From positions 2,108,001-2,172,000 of the forward strand of contig NZ_CP034450.1 of NCBI RefSeq assembly GCF_003952505.1: a stretch of DNA of 64,000 bases, read 5' to 3'. The position numbers and the translations under genes are program-made. Source of the DNA: Mesorhizobium sp. M4B.F.Ca.ET.058.02.1.1. GTDB lineage: Bacteria > Pseudomonadota > Alphaproteobacteria > Rhizobiales > Rhizobiaceae. Shown in pieces: positions 57,439 to 64,000 of this stretch. Below the pieces are notes generated by a model. It was not told the origin of the DNA. It ran no database searches and worked only from the letters and a program-made list of their open reading frames with translations. The first letter of the stretch is position 1. Every line of letters starts with the position of its first letter.

Positions 57439-59426
57439 GGCGCGCTCGCGGCAGGCGCGGCGTCGGCCGGCTTGCGGCGGCGCGACGGCGCACCGACGCG
57501 CAGGCGGCGGTCGAGCAGCGACATCGCCGCGCCCGCCATCATCACCAGGGCGCCACCCCAGATCAGCGTCACCAGCGGCTTCCACCACAGCCGAACGACG
57601 ACGGAGCCGTCATTGCCCTCGTCGCCAAGCGACAGATAGAGCTGGCTGAACCAAACAGTCCTGATGCCGGATTCGGTGGTCGTCATCTGGCGCACAGGAT
57701 AGAAGCGCTTGGCCGAGCTGATCTCGCCCTTGGCGTTGCCGTCGGCGCCGATGAACAGGAAGCGGCCGCGATCCTCGCTGTAGTTCGGTCCTTGCGCCGG
57801 GTAGAGACCCTCGAAGCGGAGCCTATGGCCGGAGAGCTCCACCGTATCGCCGGCGCGCATGGTCAGGATCTTCTCGGTGCCGAAACTCATGGTCCCGACG
57901 ATGCCTAGCAGGGTCAGGCCGAGGCCGAGATGGGCGAGCGCGGTGCCGAACACCGAGCGCGGCAGGCCGGCGAAGCGGCTGAGCGCAACCGCCGGCGCAA
58001 CATTGCCGATACCCGATTTGACGGCGAGATCGGTGAGCGCGCCGCAGACCAGCCAGACGGCGAGACCGACGCCAAGCGCGGCGAACACCGACGCGCCGTC
58101 GATGAACAGCGCCGTCACCAGCACGGCGGCGAGCGCTGCCGCGAAGGCGGCCATCAGCCGTTGGGCGGCGGCAAGGACGTCGCCGCGCTTCCAGGCAAGC
58201 AGCGGCCCGAACGGCACGATTGCCAAGAGCGGCAGCATCAACGGGCCGAAGGTCAGGTCGAAGAACGGCGCGCCGACCGAGATCTTGCCGCCGGTGACGG
58301 CTTCCAGCGCCAGCGGATAGAGCGTGCCCACCAGCACCGTGGCCGTGGCGGTGGTGAGGAACAGATTGTTGAGGACCAGCGCGCCCTCGCGCGAGATCGG
58401 ATGGAACAGGCCGCCGGCGGTCAGCCTCGAGGCGCGCAGCGCGAACAGCGCCAGCGAACCACCGATGAACAGCGTCAGGATGCAGAGGATGAAGACGCCG
58501 CGCGCCGGGTCGGTGGCGAAGGCATGCACCGAGGTAAGCACGCCGGAGCGCACCAGGAAGGTGCCGAGCAGCGACAGCGAGAAGGTGAGGATGGCGAGCA
58601 GCAGCGTCCAGATCTTCAGCGCCGAGCGCTTCTCCATGACGATCGCCGAATGGAGCAGCGCCGTACCTGCCAGCCAGGGCATGAAGGACGCGTTCTCGAC
58701 CGGATCCCAGAACCAGAAACCGCCCCAGCCGAGTTCGTAATAAGCCCAGTAGGAGCCCATGGCGATGCCGCCGGTGAGGAACATCCAGGCGACCAGCGTC
58801 CATGGCCGCACCCAGCGCGCCCAGGAGGCGTCGATGCGGCCCTCGATGAGGGCGGCGACCGAGAAGGAAAAGCAAATCGAGAAGCCGACATAGCCGAGAT
58901 AGAGCAGCGGCGGATGGATGGCGAGGCCGAGGTCCTGCAGGATAGGGTTGAGGTCGCGGCCCTCGATCGGCGCCGGGTTCAGCCGGATGAAGGGATTGGA
59001 CGTCGCCAGGATGAACAGGAAGAAGGCGCAGCCGATCGCCCCTTGCACGGCGAGCACATTGGCCCTGAGCGTCGCCGGCAGGTTTGAACCGAACACGGCG
59101 ACGAGCGTGCCGAAGAAGGTCAGGATCAGCACCCAGAGCAGCATCGAGCCCTCGTGGTTGCCCCAGGTACCGGTGATCTTGTAGATCAGCGGCTGCAGCG
59201 AGTGCGAGTTCTCCCAGACGCTCGCCACCGAGAAGTCGGACCCGGCATAGGCGCTGGCCAGCGCGGCGAAGGACAGCGCGGTGAGCGCGAAGCCGGTGAC
59301 CGTCACAGGACCGCCAACCGCCATCATTTTCTGGTTGCCGACGCGCGCGCCATAGAGCGGCACCAGCATCTGCACCAATGACAGCGCAAAGGCCAGGACG
59401 AGCGCGAAATGTCCGGTTTCGACCAT
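57435..59426 (-). CDS. ccmF: Cytochrome c-type biogenesis protein CcmF (CycK), haem lyase subunit
   Basis: A large inner-membrane protein that attaches haem from CcmE to apocytochrome c. The 663-residue product has many TM helices and the WWD haem-handling signature [19 protein letters not shown], preceded by [14 protein letters not shown]. It also has the conserved periplasmic loop histidines and a long loop before the last helix. The start ATG overlaps the ccmE stop (TAATG) and its stop overlaps ccmH. Length is normal. Confidence 0.96.
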   Translation of the reverse strand: MVETGHFALVLAFALSLVQMLVPLYGARVGNQKMMAVGGPVTVTGFALTALSFAALASAYAGSDFSVASVWENSHSLQPLIYKITGTWGNHEGSMLLWVLILTFFGTLVAVFGSNLPATLRANVLAVQGAIGCAFFLFILATSNPFIRLNPAPIEGRDLNPILQDLGLAIHPPLLYLGYVGFSICFSFSVAALIEGRIDASWARWVRPWTLVAWMFLTGGIAMGSYWAYYELGWGGFWFWDPVENASFMPWLAGTALLHSAIVMEKRSALKIWTLLLAILTFSLSLLGTFLVRSGVLTSVHAFATDPARGVFILCILTLFIGGSLALFALRASRLTAGGLFHPISREGALVLNNLFLTTATATVLVGTLYPLALEAVTGGKISVGAPFFDLTFGPLMLPLLAIVPFGPLLAWKRGDVLAAAQRLMAAFAAALAAVLVTALFIDGASVFAALGVGLAVWLVCGALTDLAVKSGIGNVAPAVALSRFAGLPRSVFGTALAHLGLGLTLLGIVGTMSFGTEKILTMRAGDTVELSGHRLRFEGLYPAQGPNYSEDRGRFLFIGADGNAKGEISSAKRFYPVRQMTTTESGIRTVWFSQLYLSLGDEGNDGSVVVRLWWKPLVTLIWGGALVMMAGAAMSLLDRRLRVGAPSRRRKPADAAPAASAP

Positions 59427-59869
59427 TATTCGCTCTTGCTCTCCTGCCAGACGCCCTTGGCTTTCAGCCCATCGGCGACTTCCTTGGGCATATAGCGCTC
59501 GTCATGCTTGGCGAGCACGCTGTCGGCGACGAAGATACCGTCCGGCCCGAAGCTGCCTTCGGTGATGACGCCTTGCTCCTCGCGGAACAGGTCGGGCAGG
59601 ATACCGGTATAGCTGATCTTGACCGATTTCTGCTTGTCGGTCACCGAGAAGGCGACCGTCGCGCCCTGCCCGCGCACGATCGTGCCCTTTTCGACCAGCC
59701 CGCCCAGCCGGATACGCTGGCCGGGCTGAACAGTCGCCGTGGCGAGATCGCCGGGCATGTAGAAATAGGAGGCTTTCTGGCCAAGCGCGTAGAAGGTGAG
59801 ACCGGTGGCGGCGGCGAGGAACGCCAGCCCGGCCACGATCACCGACAGCCGCTTCTGCTTGCGTGTCAT
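59426..59869 (-). CDS. ccmE: Cytochrome c-type biogenesis protein CcmE (CycJ), haem chaperone
   Basis: A periplasmic haem carrier anchored by an N-terminal TM segment (LSVIVAGLAFLAAATGLTFY). The 147-residue protein binds haem through the His in VLAKHDERYMPKEV, close to the C-terminus, with the flanking Tyr. Other segments are RIRLGGLVEKGTIVRG and VSYTGILPDLFREEQG-like strands of the OB fold. It sits between ccmI (3-base gap) and ccmF (overlap). Confidence 0.95.
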   Translation of the reverse strand: MTRKQKRLSVIVAGLAFLAAATGLTFYALGQKASYFYMPGDLATATVQPGQRIRLGGLVEKGTIVRGQGATVAFSVTDKQKSVKISYTGILPDLFREEQGVITEGSFGPDGIFVADSVLAKHDERYMPKEVADGLKAKGVWQESKSE

Positions 59870-59872
59870 CGT

Positions 59873-61009
59873 CTACTCCGTCGCCATCAGGCCGAGCGTG
59901 GCGGCAAAGGCGGTGAACTTCTTCGCTTCCTCGCTGCCAGCGCCAAAGGCGTTAATGGCGCGACCGAGCGCATCGCGCGCCTGGTCGGTCTTGCCCAGCA
60001 CCGCATAGGAACGAATGAGCCGTATCCATCCTTCCACGTCGCGCGGGTTTTGCTTCAGCTTTTCGTCGAGGCCGGCGACCATGGTCTCGATCATCGCCTG
60101 CCTGTCCAGCGGCGACATCTGCTGCACTGCCTCCACGGCTTGAGCGTCCGGGCCGTTGACAGGCTCGCCCGCCGCAGCGGATTTGCTTGCCGTGTCGGCC
60201 AGCGCCTGCTCGACCGCGCCGCGCCACGGAGAGTCCGGCGGCAGCGCGGCCAGCATCTTTTGCCAGGCAGCCGTCGCCTCGCCGGCACGGCCTTCCTGAG
60301 CGAGACCCATCGCCAGGTAGAAGCTCGCCTTCGCATTGGCGGGGTCCTGCTTCAGCGCCGCCTCGAAGGCAACTTGAGCCTCGGCCGAGACGATGCCGCC
60401 GGCGGCGTTGGCGATCGCCTCGCCCAGACCTACCTGGCGCGTGGCGCTATCGCCGTCGAGGCGGATGGCGTTGCGGTAGGCTCGCGCCGCGTCGGAATAG
60501 CGCTGCAGCCGCAGATAGACCGGCGCCAGCACGTCCCAGCCCCTGCCGTCGGACGGGTTGGCGGCAAGATGCGCCTCGGCGCGCGCTACCAGCTCGTCGA
60601 CCGAGGAATCGGCGGGATTCTTGGCGAGCCTCTCGGCCAACGGCTGCGCGGGGAGATCGGGCGAGCCGAGCTTGATATAGAGACCCCAGCTGACCAGCGG
60701 CACCGCCAGCACGGCGACCGTCGCGACCAGCCTGATCGCGACCAAAGGCCGCCGCGCGACCGCGCCTGACGGAACCGCGGCACCCAGGCGCAGGATGCGA
60801 CGGCCGATTTCGGCGCGCGCCTCCTCGGCCTCGGCCGGCTGGATCAGGCCGCGCGCCACGTCGCGGTCGAGCTCGGACAGCTGGTCGCGATAGACTTCAA
60901 GATCGTTATCACCGGCGCCGGACTCATCCTTGCCGGCGCCGGCCAAAGGCAGCAGCACTGCCAGGCTGGCGCCCAGCGTGAGGATGGCGGCTATGACCCA
61001 GAACAGCAT
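59873..61009 (-). CDS. ccmI: Cytochrome c-type biogenesis protein CcmI (CycH)
   Basis: An apocytochrome c chaperone. The 378-residue protein starts MLFWVIAAILTLGASLAVLL (TM1). It then has the conserved VYRDQLSELDRDVARGLIQP and EAEEARAEIGRRIL cytoplasmic loop, a second TM (LVATVAVLAVPLVSWGLYIK) and periplasmic TPR repeats (about 150-370, for example VYLRLQRYSDAARAYRNAIR). I used the ATG at 61009; codons upstream to 61054 do not match the family. First gene of the ccmIEFH operon. Confidence 0.93.
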   Translation of the reverse strand: MLFWVIAAILTLGASLAVLLPLAGAGKDESGAGDNDLEVYRDQLSELDRDVARGLIQPAEAEEARAEIGRRILRLGAAVPSGAVARRPLVAIRLVATVAVLAVPLVSWGLYIKLGSPDLPAQPLAERLAKNPADSSVDELVARAEAHLAANPSDGRGWDVLAPVYLRLQRYSDAARAYRNAIRLDGDSATRQVGLGEAIANAAGGIVSAEAQVAFEAALKQDPANAKASFYLAMGLAQEGRAGEATAAWQKMLAALPPDSPWRGAVEQALADTASKSAAAGEPVNGPDAQAVEAVQQMSPLDRQAMIETMVAGLDEKLKQNPRDVEGWIRLIRSYAVLGKTDQARDALGRAINAFGAGSEEAKKFTAFAATLGLMATE

Positions 61010-61131
61010 GGTTCTTCCAATAACGGCAGAGCCCTGCCCTGCCAACTCAGGCACACTGCGACGCTTTGGCGGCCAATGCGCCGCCCGTCCTTGATCGACG
61101 TCAACCGGACAGATTCTAACCGGGCAAAATG

Positions 61132-61569
61132 TCAGGTCAGCGGCGTCCAGCTGCCGTCGCCGTTGCGGCAGGCGGTGCCGCGCGCCGTGGCGCTGGCAGC
61201 GCCGGTGAACACGGTGTGGGTGTATTGCCGGCAGTCCTGCGAGCCTACCCGGTAAGGCTGGGCGGCGACGACTTCGCCGGAATGGCCGGTGCTCTCGCTC
61301 TTCCAGGTCACCTTCTGGCCGCTCGCCGTATATTCGAGCGCCTTGTATTCGGCTTCCAGCGCCTTGCGCTTGTCGGTGTCGTCAAGGCTGGAGCCGATCG
61401 ATCCGCCGACAAGGCCGCCGTTCATGGCCGAAATGATGGTGGTGGCCACCTTGCCGCCGGCCGGGGGCGCGGCAGCCAGCGACGGCTTCGCGTCAGGGCC
61501 GCTGCGACCCAGCGTCGTGCAGCCGGAAACGGCCAGCAGTACGGAAACGAGCGCGACGCGAATCTTCAT
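61132..61569 (-). CDS. Outer-membrane lipoprotein with glycine-zipper segment
   Basis: A 145-residue lipoprotein: signal with lipobox VSGC (about 15-18), then a short Ala/Pro stretch, a glycine-zipper helix pair (IISAMNGGLVGGSIGSSLDD) and a C-terminal domain (VTWKSESTGHSGEVVAAQPY, CRNGDGSWTPLT) similar to the 17-kDa surface antigen/SCO0607 type. Such proteins lie on the outer membrane. Function unknown. It sits between ccmI and the feuQ gene on the same strand but separately spaced. Confidence 0.8.
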   Translation of the reverse strand: MKIRVALVSVLLAVSGCTTLGRSGPDAKPSLAAAPPAGGKVATTIISAMNGGLVGGSIGSSLDDTDKRKALEAEYKALEYTASGQKVTWKSESTGHSGEVVAAQPYRVGSQDCRQYTHTVFTGAASATARGTACRNGDGSWTPLT

Positions 61570-61744
61570 GCCAACAACCGGTTTTCTCGAGAAGGATGAG
61601 CTGGGGGCGGCGCCATCGGGAAAATAGGCGTGGCCATAGTGTTGATATTTGTCGGAAATTTGGCCGCGGCCGGCGACCTACGAAGCAATCGAAACGGCGC
61701 ATACCATGCGCCGCCCATCGATGTCGACCGGGCCCGGCAAGGTA

Positions 61745-63181
61745 TCACTGAAGGCTCCGCAATCGCACCACCGCCTTCAGCCCACCCATGGCGGAACGCT
61801 CCAGCGCAAGTGCGCCGCCATATTCGTTGACGAGGTCGGCCACAATGGCGAGCCCCAGCCCGGTGCCGGGCTTGGTCTCGTCGAGCCGGCGGCCGCGCTT
61901 CAGCGCCTCGCGCGCGCTGTCCTCGGGAATGCCCGGACCGTCATCCTCGATAGCGATCTCGAACAGGTTTGCGCCGACGCCGTCCTTGCCCGAAACCGGC
62001 GCCACCGATACGGCGACGGCGCGCTTCGCCCATTTCATAGCGTTGTCGAGGAGGTTGCCCAGCAGCTCCTCCAGATCCTCGCGCTCGCCGCCAAAGATGA
62101 TCTCGGTAGCCGGCAGCGACAGCGTGAGACTGGTTTCGGGCTTGAGCTTCTGCAGCACGCGGACCATGCGCTGCACCAGCGGCGCCACCGGCGTGCGGTA
62201 GACGACGCTGTCGCGCTGTGCGGCGACGCGCGCCCGCTGCAGATAGTGGTCGACCTGCTTCTGCATCGAGGCGGCCTGCTCGGCGATGAGCTGCCCCTTG
62301 GCGCCGCCCAGCGCTCGGCCCTCGTTGAGGAGCACCGCGAGCGGCGTCTTCAGCGAATGGGCAAGGTTGCCGACCTGCGTGCGCGAGCGCTCGACGATGC
62401 GCTTGTTGTTCTCGATCAGCGCGTTGGTCTCGTTGGCGAGCGGCTCGATCTCGGCCGGGAAGCGGCCATCGAGCCGCTGCGCAGTGCCTTCGCGCACCAT
62501 GGCCAGCGCGTTGCGCACCCGGCGCAAGGGCTGCAGGCCGATCAGGATGGCGATGGCGTTGATGGCGATCATGCCGACGCCGAACAGCGACAGATAGGTG
62601 AGCAGCCGGCGCTGGAAGCTGGCGATCTCCTGCTCCAGTTCGGTATGGTTGCCCATAACGCGGAAGCGCGCGGCGCGGTTCTTGGCGTCGAGGACGAACT
62701 CGCTCTCGAACACTTCGAGCTCCTCGCCCTTGATGCCTTCGGTCGAGTAGCTGCGCTGGAAGTTCGCGTTGAACGGAACCTCGGCGACGGAAGGCGACAG
62801 GACGGACGTCGTCATTGAGGAGGAATGGATCTCGCCATGGACGCCCTCGGAGGCCGGCTCCACCGACCAGTACCAGCCGGAATTCGGCTCGGAAAAGCGC
62901 AGGTCGCCAAGATCCGGCGCGCCGGTGAGCGCCCCATTTTCGGAAATGCCGACCGAGCCGATCAGATTGAACAGATGCGCCGACAAGAGGCTGTCGAAAC
63001 CGCGCTCGCTCGCCTGGCGGTAAAGCGTGGTGATGAGGGTGAAGATGACGACCAGGGTCAGGATCGCCCAGATGGTCGAGAAAGCAATGACGCGGAAAGC
63101 CAGCGAGCGCGGCCATAGCCGAGCCGAAAAAGGTTTCCTTGCGATTGTAGCGAGCGGTTCCGCCTTACGCCTCCGGCTCAC
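61745..63181 (-). CDS. feuQ: Sensor histidine kinase FeuQ-like
   Basis: A 478-residue inner-membrane kinase. TM1 (AFRVIAFSTIWAILTLVVIF) and TM2 (SLFGVGMIAINAIAILIGL) flank a periplasmic domain; the H-box is VGNLAHSLKTPLAVLLNEGR; the N-box NLLDNAMKWAKR and G-box GTGLGLAIVADL complete the catalytic domain. The architecture and gene pair match FeuQ, which in rhizobia controls cyclic beta-glucan export and osmotic adaptation; the pair also resembles PhoPQ. Its first 17 bases overlap the regulator gene. Confidence 0.85.
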   Translation of the reverse strand: MSRRRKAEPLATIARKPFSARLWPRSLAFRVIAFSTIWAILTLVVIFTLITTLYRQASERGFDSLLSAHLFNLIGSVGISENGALTGAPDLGDLRFSEPNSGWYWSVEPASEGVHGEIHSSSMTTSVLSPSVAEVPFNANFQRSYSTEGIKGEELEVFESEFVLDAKNRAARFRVMGNHTELEQEIASFQRRLLTYLSLFGVGMIAINAIAILIGLQPLRRVRNALAMVREGTAQRLDGRFPAEIEPLANETNALIENNKRIVERSRTQVGNLAHSLKTPLAVLLNEGRALGGAKGQLIAEQAASMQKQVDHYLQRARVAAQRDSVVYRTPVAPLVQRMVRVLQKLKPETSLTLSLPATEIIFGGEREDLEELLGNLLDNAMKWAKRAVAVSVAPVSGKDGVGANLFEIAIEDDGPGIPEDSAREALKRGRRLDETKPGTGLGLAIVADLVNEYGGALALERSAMGGLKAVVRLRSLQ

Positions 63182-63830
63182 GCATGCGGTAGCCCATGCC
63201 GCGCACGGTTTCGATCATGTCGATGCCCATTTTCTTGCGCAACCGGCCGACGAAGACCTCGATGGTGTTGGAATCGCGGTCGAAATCCTGGTCGTAAAGG
63301 TGTTCGACCAGCTCGGTGCGCGACACCACCTCGCCCATGTGGTGCATCAGGTAGGCAAGCAGGCGAAATTCGTGCGAGGTCAGCTTCAACGGCACGCCGT
63401 CGACATCGGCCTTCGAGGCCTTGGTGTCGAGGCGCAGCGGCCCGCAGGTCAGTTCCGACGAGGCATGGCCGGCGGCGCGCCGGATCAGCGCCCTGACCCG
63501 CGCCAGCACTTCCTCAATGTGGAAGGGCTTGGTGACATAGTCGTCGGCACCGGCGTCGATGCCGGCCACCTTGTCGCTCCAGCGGTCGCGCGCGGTGAGG
63601 ATCAGCACCGGCATCTTGCGGCCGCCGCGGCGCCAGCGCTCGACCACGCTGATACCGTCCATTTGCGGCAGGCCGATATCGAGGACGACGGCGTCGTAGG
63701 GCTCGGTGTCGCCGAGGAAATGCCCTTCCTCGCCATCGAAGGCGCGGTCAACGACATAGCCGGCATCGATCAGCGCATCCGACACCTGTCGGTTGAGATC
63801 CTTGTCATCTTCGACGACGAGCACACGCAT
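63165..63830 (-). CDS. feuP: Response regulator FeuP-like
   Basis: A 221-residue OmpR-type regulator. The receiver domain starts MRVLVVEDDKDLNRQVSDAL with the acceptor Asp in DAVVLDIGLPQMDGISV and Lys in DDYVTKPFHIEEVL. The winged helix has KLTSHEFRLLAYLMHHMGEV and NTIEVFVGRLRKKMG. The sequence is close to Rhizobium FeuP as I remember it. I used the ATG at 63830; an in-frame TTG at 63842 adds four residues. Likely co-transcribed with feuQ, which it overlaps. Confidence 0.88.
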   Translation of the reverse strand: MRVLVVEDDKDLNRQVSDALIDAGYVVDRAFDGEEGHFLGDTEPYDAVVLDIGLPQMDGISVVERWRRGGRKMPVLILTARDRWSDKVAGIDAGADDYVTKPFHIEEVLARVRALIRRAAGHASSELTCGPLRLDTKASKADVDGVPLKLTSHEFRLLAYLMHHMGEVVSRTELVEHLYDQDFDRDSNTIEVFVGRLRKKMGIDMIETVRGMGYRMREPEA

Positions 63831-63900
63831 GCCGGAGTTCAAACCTCTTGACGTTCAGGGCAGATATACTGCGATTCCAACAGCTTGGGAAACTTCGATA

Positions 63901-64000
63901 TCAATTCAGCGGAACGACGATCTCGGTGCGGCGCGGGCGCTGCCCATCCTTGCCGGGCACCAGCACAACGATGACGCAGACCGCCTGGCCGCCACGCGTC
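63901..64000 (-). CDS. C-terminal end of a gene cut by the right edge
   Basis: The minus strand is open from base 64000 to a TGA at 63901-63903 and reads TRGGQAVCVIVVLVPGKDGQ, then RPRRTEIVVPLN. It lies 70 bases upstream of feuP on the same strand. In rhizobia a small secreted gene often precedes feuP, and this could be its end. Too little is present to name it. Confidence 0.5.
   Translation of the reverse strand, partial: TRGGQAVCVIVVLVPGKDGQRPRRTEIVVPLN

Noticed and set aside
57930..59087. 385-codon plus-strand frame opposite ccmF
   Set aside because: Glu/Arg/Gln-rich low-complexity shadow of ccmF, no start or motif supporting it.

Overview
The window looks like chromosome of a Mesorhizobium-type alphaproteobacterium (Rhizobiales). 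The signs are high GC, Brucella Omp2-like porins, rhizobial gene order (rpoZ-rel-pyrE; slt/dapA/smpB; a pleC-like kinase, glnE, a two-component pair, degP and ccm genes; feuPQ) and rhizobial palindromic intergenic repeats. It holds about 60 protein genes, one tRNA-Ser(GCU), several terminator-like hairpins and no rRNA.

Layout. 0.0-10.3 kb is housekeeping: pyrE (cut by the left edge), rel and rpoZ on the minus strand; an NYN/LabA protein overlapping a family-5 uracil-DNA glycosylase; a GH25 lysozyme; smpB; dapA; a soluble lytic transglycosylase; an alpha/beta hydrolase. 10.5-23.0 kb has the most accessory character: a solitary tyrosine recombinase, two near-identical porin genes in inverted orientation around tRNA-Ser, a decayed GIY-YIG gene, then a sulfate-ester neighbourhood (TPR-sulfotransferase, outer-membrane barrel protein, formylglycine-generating enzyme, Tat-exported sulfatase, divergent AraC regulator). 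23.0-31.8 kb holds a HisC-like aminotransferase and acylphosphatase, then a leucine/isovalerate catabolic cluster (TetR regulator, isovaleryl-CoA dehydrogenase, both methylcrotonyl-CoA carboxylase subunits) with a macrodomain gene one base behind the carboxyltransferase gene. 31.8-42.8 kb holds a branched-chain amino acid binding protein, small envelope proteins, AMP nucleosidase, an EEP phosphohydrolase, a DUF922 protein, ETF-ubiquinone oxidoreductase (the electron outlet for acyl-CoA dehydrogenases), a family-4-like uracil-DNA glycosylase and an XRE regulator. 42.8-64 kb holds a DMT transporter, pepN, a PleC-like kinase, an EF-hand protein, glnE, a kinase/regulator pair, DegP, cytochrome c maturation genes ccmIEFH, a lipoprotein, feuQ/feuP and a gene cut by the right edge.

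How the genes relate. Binding-protein uptake of branched-chain amino acids, isovaleryl-CoA dehydrogenase, methylcrotonyl-CoA carboxylase and ETF-QO are parts of one leucine-oxidation route, although the hydratase and lyase steps are missing here. The 52.9-63.8 kb block joins envelope proteolysis, periplasmic cytochrome c assembly and two two-component systems. Two large genes, the pleC homologue and glnE, each carry a single-base frameshift in a G (or C) run. Both are expected to matter to the cell, so base errors in the assembly are a serious alternative to real mutation. The observations I rate highest are the inverted porin/tRNA locus, the macrodomain inside the leucine operon and the sulfotransferase-sulfatase neighbourhood.
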